The position numbers and the translations under genes are program-made. The notes below the pieces were generated by a model. That model saw nothing but the letters and a program-made list of their open reading frames with translations, did not search any database and was not told the origin of the DNA. Below, piece by piece: positions 40,901 through 49,098 of a stretch of DNA of 64,000 bases. Positions within the stretch are counted from its first letter, which is position 1. The number at the start of each line of letters is the position of its first letter. Source of the stretch: Halodesulfurarchaeum formicicum (GTDB taxonomy: Archaea; Halobacteriota; Halobacteria; Halobacteriales; Halobacteriaceae); NCBI RefSeq assembly GCF_001886955.1, contig NZ_CP016804.1, positions 62,001 to 126,000 of the forward strand, read 5' to 3'.

Positions 40901-42942
40901 TTCTCCTCGTCGAGCAGTTCGAGATCCGCGACGATGTCGTAGGGGTCAGTTCCCGTCCGGACGTGATCGAGGATCGTGAACGCCGCGTCGGGCTGGAGGA
41001 AGTGGGTGGTGACCGCCCGACCCAGCGGGGTCGGCTCCAGGCCGTCGATGAACCCGTACTCGATGAGCTTCGAGAGGGCCTGCTTCGTGGGAATCTCCCC
41101 GAGCATCCGGTCGTTGAGTCGCTTCGCGGCCGACCCGCCGACCGTGACGTTCGCCAGCGTCTCCGCGATGGCGGCGTCAGCGTCGTAGTGGGCCACCACG
41201 TCCTCCATTTCGCCCTTGAGGAGGGTAAACGCGACCTCGTCCTCCGTGCGCTCCATCGAGCCGTGATACACCGCATCGGGTTCGACGAGGAGATAGACCC
41301 GGCCGCGGTCGTGGTAGTCGGGGCGGCCCGCCCGCCCGAGCATCTGCTCGAACTCCTGGACCGAGAGCCACTCGATGCCCATCGCCAGCGAGTCGAAGAT
41401 CACCTGGGAGGCCGGGAAGTCCACCCCCGCGGCCAGGGCGGCGGTGGTCACGACGGCCGCCAGATCCTGATCGGCGAACTCCCGCTCGACCTGCTTGCGC
41501 TTGCCGTAATCCAGACCCGCGTGGTAGGGTGCCGAGGCGTAATCCAGCCGGCGGCTGATCTCGTGACACCGCCGCCGGGAGTTGGTGAAGATGATCGTCT
41601 GGCCGTGATAGCCCATCGAGGAGGTGTGATCGAACTCCCGCCGGACGAGTTTGTTCTCGATCCGGGGTTTCTCCTGGTTGTCGGCGAAGGTGACGTGGCG
41701 CTCGATCGGGACCGGGCGCTCCTCGAACTCGATCGGGGTCGCTTCCAGTACCTCGCCCAGTTTGCCCACGTTCCCGACCGTCGCCGAGAGGTAGATCCAC
41801 TGGGTATCCCCCGCGCCCCGCGCTCGAGTCTCGGTGTAGTGTTTGAGCCGCGAGATGAGGCCGTCGAGGCGGTGGCCTCGTTCGGGGTCCTGGAGCATGT
41901 GGACCTCGTCGATGACGACGGTGCCGATGTTGCCCAGATCACGCCCCGTTCGCAGGGCGTGGTCGATGCCCTCGTAGGTGCCGACGATGATGTCCGCGTC
42001 TGGTTCGAAGGCGATGCCGTCCTCGCGAATCCGACTCGCGCCGACCCGGATCGTCACGTCGGCCAGGTGGCCGTAGTCGGCCTCGAAGTCCTCCTCCTTC
42101 TGGTTGGCCAGGGCCACGAGCGGCACCAGAAAGAGCATCTTTCCCTTCCCTTTGAGATGTCGGTCAACACCGGCCAGCTCGCCCACGAGTGTCTTCCCCG
42201 TCGCGGTCGCCGAGACCACCAGCTGGTCCTCGCCGTCGAGTAACCCGTTTTTGACGGCCAGGCTCTGTACCGGCAGCAGCGTGTCGAACCGTCCTTCGAG
42301 AATGCTCTGGAGGTCGGGATGCAGATCCAGGTCTGTGACGGGGACGTCCTCGATGTCCTCGGTCGTCGCCGAGATCTCGTCGAACTTCGTCAGGTCGGGA
42401 TCGAGCTCCCCCTGGAGGAGATCGACGATCCGATCGAGGTCTCCGACCTCGAAGAGGAGTTCTTCGAGCCGGGCTTCGGCGGCGCCGGAGAACCCCCCGG
42501 AGAAGGAGAGTTCACGCTCCAGTTCGCGGACCGCACACTCCCGGCAGATGTACTCGCTCCCGGATTTGACCGCGGTGTCGGTGGTGATCGGGGAGTAGCG
42601 CCACTGGTTCGAACAGAGCCGGCAGGTTCGGACGGCCTTGGCGTCCAGTTGATAGCCGCCCAGCATCTCCTCCAGTTCCGCCCGTCCGCGGGCGGAGGTC
42701 TGTTGGGAGATGCGAATGCGCTCTGCGCGCCGGGCGATCTCGACGAACTCCTCTGGGGCCCGGGGCTCCTCGTCGTGGTCGCCCTTGATACGAAAGCGGG
42801 CTGGGCGGGGGCCGGCGGCGGTCTCCTTCAGATCGAGTGTCGCCCGAAACAGCCGCTCGCCGTCCCGCTGGGCGACCACGAGGTAGTCACCCTGGCGCTC
42901 GTGGAGGAACAGCGTCTCGACGCGTGTTGCCTGCCGGGACAC
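40897..42942 (-). CDS. Ski2-like DEAD/DEAH-box helicase with N-terminal zinc-ribbon domain
   Basis: A 681-residue SF2 helicase. Residues about 1-190 are a lineage-specific domain with CRLCSNQW ... CRECAV, a probable zinc site. The core has the Q-like PVQSLAVKNGLL, Walker A SATATGKT (about 245), DEVH box (VIDEVHMLQ, about 345), SATVGNV motif III, and QMLGRAGRPDYHDRG motif VI. A C-terminal winged-helix part follows. Relatives unwind RNA or branched DNA (Hel308, Ski2/Mtr4 kin). Substrate is not determined here. Confidence 0.9.
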   Translation of the reverse strand: MSRQATRVETLFLHERQGDYLVVAQRDGERLFRATLDLKETAAGPRPARFRIKGDHDEEPRAPEEFVEIARRAERIRISQQTSARGRAELEEMLGGYQLDAKAVRTCRLCSNQWRYSPITTDTAVKSGSEYICRECAVRELERELSFSGGFSGAAEARLEELLFEVGDLDRIVDLLQGELDPDLTKFDEISATTEDIEDVPVTDLDLHPDLQSILEGRFDTLLPVQSLAVKNGLLDGEDQLVVSATATGKTLVGELAGVDRHLKGKGKMLFLVPLVALANQKEEDFEADYGHLADVTIRVGASRIREDGIAFEPDADIIVGTYEGIDHALRTGRDLGNIGTVVIDEVHMLQDPERGHRLDGLISRLKHYTETRARGAGDTQWIYLSATVGNVGKLGEVLEATPIEFEERPVPIERHVTFADNQEKPRIENKLVRREFDHTSSMGYHGQTIIFTNSRRRCHEISRRLDYASAPYHAGLDYGKRKQVEREFADQDLAAVVTTAALAAGVDFPASQVIFDSLAMGIEWLSVQEFEQMLGRAGRPDYHDRGRVYLLVEPDAVYHGSMERTEDEVAFTLLKGEMEDVVAHYDADAAIAETLANVTVGGSAAKRLNDRMLGEIPTKQALSKLIEYGFIDGLEPTPLGRAVTTHFLQPDAAFTILDHVRTGTDPYDIVADLELLDEEN

Positions 42943-42983
42943 GGCCCGGCCTACGGAGTCGGGGGTATTTCAGCACCTCGGCT

Positions 42984-43361
42984 CTACTCGACCAGTTGAA
43001 TCTCGTCCTCGCCGTTCGGCACGGCACAGATGAACGCGGCCTGGGTGTCCCCGGTGTTTCGGTACCAGTGGACCGTGCCGGCGGGGATCAGCAGTGAATC
43101 GCCGGGCCCGATCTCGTACTCGGTGTCGGTGCCGTCCTCGCGCAGGCCGACGACGTACTCGCCCTCGAGGACGTACTGCTCGTGTTCGACCGCGTTCGTG
43201 TGCTTCGGGACCGTCTCGCCCGGGTCGAGGGTGAACCGTCGCATGCGGAAGTTGGGGGCGTCCTGGGCTTTCCCGATCAACACCCCCTTCTTGAGGCCCT
43301 CGGCGGCGGACTGGGGTTCGTACTCGATCTCTTCGGGGTGTCTGATGACTGGTTCCGGCAT
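42984..43361 (-). CDS. cupin-domain protein
   Basis: A 125-residue single cupin. Motif 1 is HTNAVEHEQYVLEGEYVVG (metal ligands His and Glu) and motif 2 is GDSLLIPAGTVHWYRN. The small barrel may bind a metal and a sugar or carboxylate ligand. No substrate can be named. It lies divergent from the S2P protease gene, and its start ATG 43361 gives a normal cupin length; longer frames upstream are shadows. Confidence 0.88.
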   Translation of the reverse strand: MPEPVIRHPEEIEYEPQSAAEGLKKGVLIGKAQDAPNFRMRRFTLDPGETVPKHTNAVEHEQYVLEGEYVVGLREDGTDTEYEIGPGDSLLIPAGTVHWYRNTGDTQAAFICAVPNGEDEIQLVE

Positions 43362-43399
43362 AGCCCTGCTTTTGGCGGCGAGGACTATACCAGCATTGG

Positions 43400-43406
43400 T
43401 ATTTAA
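43400..43406 (+). promoter_or_regulatory. TATA box of the site-2 protease gene
   Basis: TATTTAA, centred about 29 bases upstream of ATG 43432, the standard leaderless spacing. Confidence 0.6.
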
Positions 43407-43431
43407 CCGCACGCGTCGTGAATACTGGAGT

Positions 43432-44631
43432 ATGCGCAGCTTCAAGATTGGGAGTGCCTTCGGCATCCCGGTCAAACTGAACATCACGTTTCTCCTCGTG
43501 CTGCCGATTTTCGCGTGGCTCATCGGCTCGCAGGTTGGCGAGCTGGTCGCGCTCCTCAACCAGCTCTGGGGGTTGGAACTCGACGCGGCGATCCTCACGG
43601 CGGGCTCCATGCCCGCAATCGTCGGCATGGCAGCCGCCATCGGGCTCTTTGCGGGCGTGCTCCTCCACGAGTTCGGCCACGCGCTCGTGGCGATGCATTA
43701 TGGCTTCCCGATCGAGTCGATCACGCTCTGGTTTCTGGGCGGCATCGCCCAGCTCTCCGAGCAGCCCGAGGACTGGCGAACCGAACTGCTGATCGCCATC
43801 GCCGGCCCGATCGTAAGTGTCGGGCTGGGTGTGGGCCTCTGGATCGTGCTCGTGTTGCTCCCGATGGGCCCGGACGTGCTCCTCTTCCTGTTGGCCTACC
43901 TGGCGCTGATCAACATCGCGCTGGCGGTCTTCAACATGCTCCCGGGCTTCCCGATGGACGGGGGTCGGGTCCTCCGAGCGCTTTTGGCCCGCAAGCGTTC
44001 GTTTGCTCGGGCGACTCAGCTGGCCGCTGAAGTCGGCAAGGGCGTGGCGATCCTCATGGGAATCGCCGGACTGTTCGGTGGGAACATCATTCTCATCGGC
44101 ATCGCCTTTTTCATCTACATCGGTGCGGCCGGGGAGTCCCAGCAGACCACGCTCAAGGCGGCGTTCGAGGGCGTGACGGTGGCGGACATCATGACTCCTG
44201 CCGAATCGGTCTCGACGGTGGAACCCGAAACGACGGTGGCCGACCTCGTCGAGAAGATGTTCCGCGAGCGTCATACTGGCTTCCCGGTCGAACGGGGCGA
44301 GGAGATCGTCGGCGTGGTGACTCTTTCGGACGCTCGACAGATCGATCCCGTCGAACGCGACGCCCATCGGGTCGCGGACGTGATGACGACCGACCTCCAC
44401 TCGGTCGAGGTACACGCGAACGCGGCGACGGCCCTCGAACGCATGCAGCAGGAGAAGATCGGGCGGCTGCTGGTCGTCGACGAGCACAACGAACTGGCCG
44501 GCCTCATCTCGCGGACCGACCTGATGACGGCCTTCGAGATCATCAAGTCGAGCGGCGGAAACCCGAGTCAACGCGGCGCGGCGGTCAAAGATCGCTTCGC
44601 CGAAGAGTCTCCAGAGGCCCCCCGCTGGTAA
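43432..44631 (+). CDS. site-2 (M50) intramembrane metalloprotease with CBS pair
   Basis: A 399-residue membrane protease. The zinc motif is HEFGH (H79-H83) and the second zinc ligand is in NMLPGFPMDGGRVLRAL (about 167-183); about six membrane segments span residues 15-235. Two CBS domains (about 245-365: VADIMTPAESVSTVEPETT ... VADVMTTDLHSVEVHANAA) form the cytosolic C-terminus and probably sense adenine nucleotides. S2P enzymes cut membrane-anchored regulators; substrate unknown. It converges with the histidine kinase gene with four bases between stops. Confidence 0.94.
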   Translation: MRSFKIGSAFGIPVKLNITFLLVLPIFAWLIGSQVGELVALLNQLWGLELDAAILTAGSMPAIVGMAAAIGLFAGVLLHEFGHALVAMHYGFPIESITLWFLGGIAQLSEQPEDWRTELLIAIAGPIVSVGLGVGLWIVLVLLPMGPDVLLFLLAYLALINIALAVFNMLPGFPMDGGRVLRALLARKRSFARATQLAAEVGKGVAILMGIAGLFGGNIILIGIAFFIYIGAAGESQQTTLKAAFEGVTVADIMTPAESVSTVEPETTVADLVEKMFRERHTGFPVERGEEIVGVVTLSDARQIDPVERDAHRVADVMTTDLHSVEVHANAATALERMQQEKIGRLLVVDEHNELAGLISRTDLMTAFEIIKSSGGNPSQRGAAVKDRFAEESPEAPRW

Positions 44632-44635
44632 CCGA

Positions 44636-46897
44636 TCACTCCGCGCCCGGGAGGGTGATTTCGACGATGCTCCCGCGCGGGGTTCGTTCCTGGAAGTTGA
44701 GTGTCCCCTGGGACTCGCTGACGACGTGGTTCACCAACCAGAGCCCCAGTCCGCTCCCGTGTATGAGGGGCGTGATCTCCGCACCTTCGAGCACCTGCCG
44801 GTCCATCTCGGGAATGCCGGGACCGTTGTCCGCGACCCGCAGCGTCACGCGCTCCCCCTCCCGAACCCCCCGGACCTCGATTTCTGGCGTTCGGTCCGTC
44901 GTGTGGAGGATGGCGTTCTCGATGACCTCGTGGATGGCGTCCTCGATACAGGGAGTCGTAACCGCGTACAGTTGGGCTGGCACATCGAGGTCGATCCGGG
45001 CCGTGGGATGGGTGGCTCGCAAGTCCTCGACGACGGTCTCGACGATTTGGCCGATGTCGGTGATCCGCCGTGGTTCCCGACGTTCGAGGAGTTCGACGAT
45101 CTGCCGTTCCTTGTCGGCGAGTTCGACCAGCGTCTCCCCGGCGGCTTCGATCCGACGGGCGGCGGCCGCGATCTCGCCTTCGGCCGTGTTCGCGATGGTT
45201 TCGGCGTGACCGAGGACGACGTTCATCTCGTTGTGCAGGTTGTGTCGGAGCACTCGGTCGAATACCTGGAGCTGTCGCTCCCGCTCTCGGATGTCTGTCA
45301 CGTCCCGACAGATCGCGACCGTGCCGTCGATCTCACCGTCCTCGTCGTAGTGTGGGTAGCGGGTCGTCCGGAAGGTCCGGTTCCCACGGTTCGGAAAGCT
45401 CGGCTCGACCTCGTAGGTCCGTGGTTCGTTGCCGTGGATCACTTCGGCTTTGTGGCGTGCGATCTCGGTGGCCGTCTGCTCGTCCATGAACGCGAACTCG
45501 TCCTGTCCATAGAGGGCCTCGGGGGACATGTTGGCGTACTCGGTCAGCGTCTCGTTGATGACCTGGAAGTTCCCGGCCCGGTCCTGGAGCATGATCGGGT
45601 CCTCGATGCGCTGGACGATCTCCTCGAAGGTCGCCAGATCCGTCTCCAACTCCTGATCGTGGAGGGCCAGGCCGATGTCTCCGGCCAGCTCTTCGAGCAG
45701 GTCGACCTCGCGGTCGGCGGGTGGCTGGCCTGGCGGAAAGTGCACGGTGAGGATCCCATACCGTCGGTCGTCGTGGCTGATCGCGATCGCCACGCCGCTG
45801 TGGGATTCCGTGTCCGGCTCGTGTTGCTGGAAGGGCGACTGTGTGACGTCGTCCATCCGGAGCGTTCCGGCCTCGAAGACGGCCTCGATGTAGGATTCGG
45901 TGTGCAGGCGTTCTATCTCGGGGGTGGCAATATCGCTGCCCTCCTGGCAGAGGAACTCGACCTCGTTCCCCTCGACGAGCGCGAGAAACGTACAGCCGAA
46001 CAGGTCGCTGGTGGCCAGCACGTCGACGATTTCGGGCAGAATCTCCCCGTCCGGCCCGGCCCTGACCAGTTCGTGGTTGACCGACGAGACGACCCGCCGG
46101 TACTCGGAGAGTCGCTTGATCTCATCCAGATTCGCCTGCCGTTCGGTCACGTCTCGGATGGCCGAGACGACCCCGACGATCTCGCCTGCCGGGTTCTCCA
46201 TGGGCGACATCGAGGACTCGATCGCCCGGCGCTCACCGTCGGCTCGGACCCGCTGCATCTCGTACTGGACCCGTTCGCCCTGGAGGACGCGATCGAACCG
46301 TGGCTGCAGGTCCGTGTAGTCCGATTCGTCGAGGAGCGACTGGAGTGTGGTCCCCGCGACGTCCCCACGATCCAGGCCGTGAAAGTCCCGATACTGGGCG
46401 TTGGCGAACAGGAGCCGCCCGTCGGTGTCGGCCGCTGCCAGCATGTCCGTCGCCCCTTCGACGGCGTACTCGTACTGCCGGCCCTGACGAAGTTCGTCTC
46501 GCTCTCGTCGATCTCGGGTCGCGGCCGACTGGGTGAGACTCTCGAGTCGCCAGGCGAGTTCGTCCGGCTCGATCGGGCCCACCAGCAGGTCGTCGATCGG
46601 CTCGGAACCTGGCTCGGGAATGTCTGGTGTGCCGGATTGGGACTCGGAGACGAGCAAGAGCGTCGGTCGGGATTCGGAGCCTGCGGCTTCGCGTTTTGCA
46701 ACGAGTTCCGACCGGTGGTTCTCCAGGCCCCTCTCGTCGACCACCAGCAGATCGAACGCCCCCTCCAGCCCCGATTCGGGTTCGACGAGGCGAAACCGAT
46801 CCGTCGATCCGACTGCCGCTTCGAAGGCTGTCCGCACTTCCTCGTCCCCGACCAGCGGATAGATTCGTGTCCCGGTTCCCCCTCCCGGTTGATTCAT
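44636..46897 (-). CDS. PAS/GAF sensor histidine kinase
   Basis: A 753-residue cytosolic kinase with no membrane segment. Order: a degenerate receiver-like domain (1-125, phospho-Asp not obvious), PAS (about 140-265), GAF (about 285-420, with Cys-containing FGCTFLAL and FLCQEGSD), PAS (about 430-550), HisKA-type dimerisation with the phospho-His in LRHNLHNEMNVV, and HATPase with N box ENAILHTTD, G1 DNGPGIPEMD and G2 GSGLGLWLVNH. This is the haloarchaeal bat/htr-like layout, and likely reads redox, light or gases. No response regulator is next to it. Confidence 0.93.
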   Translation of the reverse strand: MNQPGGGTGTRIYPLVGDEEVRTAFEAAVGSTDRFRLVEPESGLEGAFDLLVVDERGLENHRSELVAKREAAGSESRPTLLLVSESQSGTPDIPEPGSEPIDDLLVGPIEPDELAWRLESLTQSAATRDRRERDELRQGRQYEYAVEGATDMLAAADTDGRLLFANAQYRDFHGLDRGDVAGTTLQSLLDESDYTDLQPRFDRVLQGERVQYEMQRVRADGERRAIESSMSPMENPAGEIVGVVSAIRDVTERQANLDEIKRLSEYRRVVSSVNHELVRAGPDGEILPEIVDVLATSDLFGCTFLALVEGNEVEFLCQEGSDIATPEIERLHTESYIEAVFEAGTLRMDDVTQSPFQQHEPDTESHSGVAIAISHDDRRYGILTVHFPPGQPPADREVDLLEELAGDIGLALHDQELETDLATFEEIVQRIEDPIMLQDRAGNFQVINETLTEYANMSPEALYGQDEFAFMDEQTATEIARHKAEVIHGNEPRTYEVEPSFPNRGNRTFRTTRYPHYDEDGEIDGTVAICRDVTDIRERERQLQVFDRVLRHNLHNEMNVVLGHAETIANTAEGEIAAAARRIEAAGETLVELADKERQIVELLERREPRRITDIGQIVETVVEDLRATHPTARIDLDVPAQLYAVTTPCIEDAIHEVIENAILHTTDRTPEIEVRGVREGERVTLRVADNGPGIPEMDRQVLEGAEITPLIHGSGLGLWLVNHVVSESQGTLNFQERTPRGSIVEITLPGAE

Positions 46898-47110
46898 GTG
46901 GCTCCTCCCTCGGCCGTTCTGTGGCGGTTCTGCTGTCCCCCGCCAGGATCTCCTGGCCCGGGAGTGTGGCCCCGTTCGTCGCGGCATCGGCGACGTAGCT
47001 CGTGATCCATGGCAGCCAATGTCCCTCTACCCTTGGCTGGTTGTTTAAATAAGGGTTCCGCGACAGGCCGGAAATCGCCTACCAGCGGCAGATTCTGTTC
47101 CTGGTGGCTG

Positions 47111-47162
47111 TTCCACTCCTCGCTTTGCTCGTCGGGAACCGTCCGGGTGCGAGAATTGAACC
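47111..47162. repeat. direct repeat C, copy 1 (module plus tRNA-His 3' end)
   Basis: 28-base module TTCCACTCCTCGCTTTGCTC-GTCGGGAA (47111-47138) followed by a copy of the tRNA-His 3' end (47141-47163), identical to tRNA bases 47410-47432. Copy 2 at 47220-47271 differs at two bases. Confidence 0.9.
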
Positions 47163-47217
47163 CGATGGCGAGACTCGCTGCTGCTCGTCTCGCGTGATTC
47201 AATTCTCGCCTTCCGGT
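47141..47217. repeat. palindrome of the tRNA-His 3' end, first
   Basis: Stem core GCGAGAATTGAA (47149-47160) pairs with 47198-47209. Inside is a second stem GCGAGAC / GTCTCGC (47168-47174 / 47187-47193). Confidence 0.85.
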
Positions 47218-47219
47218 TT

Positions 47220-47271
47220 TTCCACTCCTCGCTTTGCTCGTCGGGAAAAGTCCGGGTGCGAGAATTGAACC
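47220..47271. repeat. direct repeat C, copy 2
   Basis: Same 28-base module (47220-47247, identical) plus the tRNA-His 3' end (47250-47271). The offset from copy 1 is exactly 109 bases. Confidence 0.9.
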
Positions 47272-47340
47272 GAATGTAGGCGTGCTCGCTCGCATTCGCT
47301 CGCTGTGCGCGCCTTCCAGGGTTCAATTCTCTCCCAGGAC
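47250..47340. repeat. palindrome of the tRNA-His 3' end, second
   Basis: Stem core GAGAATTGAACC (47260-47271) pairs with 47320-47331; the inverted arm runs on to CCCAGGAC, a changed copy of the acceptor end. The loop is a GCTCGCTCG-rich stretch. Confidence 0.85.
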
Positions 47341-47409
47341 GCTCTCACCGCTCACGCACTCGCCCGGCTCCTGACGGAGCACGGGCTCGTGTATTGTTCG
47401 CGAAAGAAG

Positions 47410-47483
47410 GTCCGGGTGCGAGAATTGAACCCGCGTCTCAGCCTCCACAAGGCTGAAGGATAGTCCACTACCCTAACCCGGAC
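47410..47483 (-). tRNA. tRNA-His (anticodon GTG)
   Basis: A 74-base cloverleaf on the minus strand with the extra G at position -1 paired with C73, typical of tRNA-His. Anticodon arm CAGCC-TTGTGGA-GGCTG gives GTG; T arm GCGGG-TTCAATT-CTCGC. No CCA and no intron. Its 3' end is copied in the repeats that follow. hisS, its synthetase, is encoded at 55.9 kb. Confidence 0.97.
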
Positions 47484-47579
47484 ACGGCTGAACGCAAGGG
47501 GTTCGCGCCCAAATACGTTACGAAAGGTCGGGGGCTCCCGACACGCTTTTGGCCCGCTCTCGGCTACGGCGAACTACGC

Positions 47580-48029
47580 GTGGCCATCACGGACAAGATC
47601 TACGTGAAAAACCATCGACAACTGGCCTCCCAGCTCGAGGTCTCCTTCCCGAAATCGGCCTTCTCGGGGGCGACCCTCGACCTGCTCTTCCAGGGCGAAC
47701 TGGAGAAACTCGACGAGGCAAACCGGGAGCGAGTGCTCGACTTCGCCGAGGACTTTCTTGACTGTTCCTGTCAGTCAAACCCCTACTGTGGGCACCCCGA
47801 GCGGAAGTTCATCCGCTATCTCCTCGATCTGCGGGCGCGAAACCTCGACCCCGAATCGATCGTCGACGTCATGACCGATGACTACATGCTCTATGCGTAT
47901 CCGGGAGACATCTACTCGTTTCTCGACGACGCGGTCCGGAACCTCGAAGCCGTCGAGGAGATCGCCCGGGTCGACGGACGGGAGAAACAGGCTCAACTGG
48001 CGGCCCAGCGAAAACACGAACTGCTCTGA
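47580..48029 (+). CDS. conserved haloarchaeal protein of unknown function (149 aa)
   Basis: A 149-residue protein starting (GTG) MAITDKIYVKNHRQLASQLEVSFP. It has a small Cys cluster, DCSCQSNPYCGHPERKF (about 61-77), which looks like a metal-binding loop, and a helical C-terminus. No membrane segment. I recall close haloarchaeal relatives named only by a DUF number (perhaps DUF5814). A CGCTTTTGG box (47544-47552) is centred about 31 bases upstream of the GTG. It abuts the opposing RHH gene. Confidence 0.75.
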   Translation: MAITDKIYVKNHRQLASQLEVSFPKSAFSGATLDLLFQGELEKLDEANRERVLDFAEDFLDCSCQSNPYCGHPERKFIRYLLDLRARNLDPESIVDVMTDDYMLYAYPGDIYSFLDDAVRNLEAVEEIARVDGREKQAQLAAQRKHELL

Positions 48030-48446
48030 CTATCCGATCTGATAGCGGTCGGGTTCCTGCTCCGACCCGAACTCCTCGTCGAGGTCCTCTAGCTGGACGA
48101 CCTCCTCGACTGCATCGCCCTCCTCGACCCGCTTCTGGAGGCGGGTGATGTACTCCTTGTGTTCCTGGAGCTGATCGCGAAGGTGCTGGGCCTCCAGCTC
48201 CAGGCGCTCGTGTTCCCGAACGAAGCTCTTGGGGACCTCCACCCGTGGGGGAAACTCCTCGGCGTCGGTCTCCCGGACCTCGTTCTCCGGGACGACCCGC
48301 ACTTTCCCCTCGTGGGCGACGAGTTGATCGACGTAGTCCCGAAAGACCGCAGAGAGGGAGATGTCACGCTCCTCCGCGATGTCTCTGAGGGCCTGGAAGG
48401 CCTCCTCGCTGACCCGGAAGGAGATCGTCTTGTTCTTCTTCCCCAT
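48030..48446 (-). CDS. ribbon-helix-helix protein with coiled-coil tail
   Basis: A 138-residue protein. Residues 5-48 (NKTISFRVSEEAFQALRDIAEERDISLSAVFRDYVDQL) form a ribbon-helix-helix DNA-binding fold. Residues about 75-115 (PKSFVREHERLELEAQHLRDQLQEHKEYITRLQKRVEEG) are a coiled coil, so dimers or tetramers are expected. Target unknown. It lies 49 bases downstream of rpap3 on the same strand, so it may be part of the RPA transcript. Confidence 0.8.
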   Translation of the reverse strand: MGKKNKTISFRVSEEAFQALRDIAEERDISLSAVFRDYVDQLVAHEGKVRVVPENEVRETDAEEFPPRVEVPKSFVREHERLELEAQHLRDQLQEHKEYITRLQKRVEEGDAVEEVVQLEDLDEEFGSEQEPDRYQIG

Positions 48447-48495
48447 GTGGGTGACTATCGTGCCCGGCTCCTTAAGGGTTCGTCAGACGCCCCGA

Positions 48496-49098
48496 CTACG
48501 CGTCCGGGGCCTCGGCCGCCGCGTCGGTCTCGTCCAGGCCCTCCAGGGCCTCGACGACGGCCGATCGGTAGCGATCGGGCCCGTCTTCGTACTCCTCGCG
48601 AGCCCGAACCCCGTACTCGTTCGTCTCCGCGTCCAGGTTTTCGAGCCGGTCGAGGGTCCGCTCGGCGGTCTCAAGCACCCAGCGGTCCCGGGTGGCCTGA
48701 TCGACGACCGTGATCGACTCGGGGCGGATGGAGACGTTCACCGTGCCGTCGTCGGTCTCGTAGGTGCGCGGTTTTCCGACCACGGCCACGTAGGTCGGCG
48801 TTTCGAGTTCCCGGAGTGCCCCTGCGGCCTCGGGCTGGTACTGACCGGCGTAGACAAATACCGTCCCCGTCGGGTCGACGACCCGGCCCTGCCAGTACTC
48901 CTGCTCGTTGCCCACGTCCTCGGTCTCGGTCAGCGTCCCGACGACGAGCACCCGGTTGGCCTGCTCACCAGTCGGCAGCAGGACGTACACCGGCGCTCGC
49001 TCGTCGTCACTCTCCTTGAACGTGAACGTCGAGTCGTTGAGTTCCGTCGCGAAGACCCGGCGTGCTGGCTCCCGGGTCGGGGTCGTGGTTTCGGCCAT
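48496..49098 (-). CDS. rpap3: RPA3-associated protein RPAP3
   Basis: A 200-residue protein with an N-terminal OB-fold-like part (VYVLLPTGEQANRVLVVGTLTETEDVG ... WQGRVVDPTGTVFVYAGQYQPEAAGAL) and an acidic C-terminal tail. It corresponds to COG3390, the RPA-associated proteins of haloarchaea, which bind their partner RPA specifically. It starts right after the stop of rpa3 with no gap, the known rpa3-rpap3 arrangement. Confidence 0.9.
   Translation of the reverse strand: MAETTTPTREPARRVFATELNDSTFTFKESDDERAPVYVLLPTGEQANRVLVVGTLTETEDVGNEQEYWQGRVVDPTGTVFVYAGQYQPEAAGALRELETPTYVAVVGKPRTYETDDGTVNVSIRPESITVVDQATRDRWVLETAERTLDRLENLDAETNEYGVRAREEYEDGPDRYRSAVVEALEGLDETDAAAEAPDA

Larger units (their letters stand above)
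46898..47409. repeat. hairpin-rich repeat array downstream of tRNA-His
   Basis: A 512-base stretch without a believable gene. The first 200 bases hold the kinase promoter side. From 47111 it shows two tandem units of 109 bases, each with the 28-base module and a palindrome built from the tRNA-His 3' end (47141-47217 and 47250-47340). From 47341 to 47409 GC-rich inverted repeats of lower order continue. Small open frames here are Arg/Ser-rich shadows. Confidence 0.85.
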
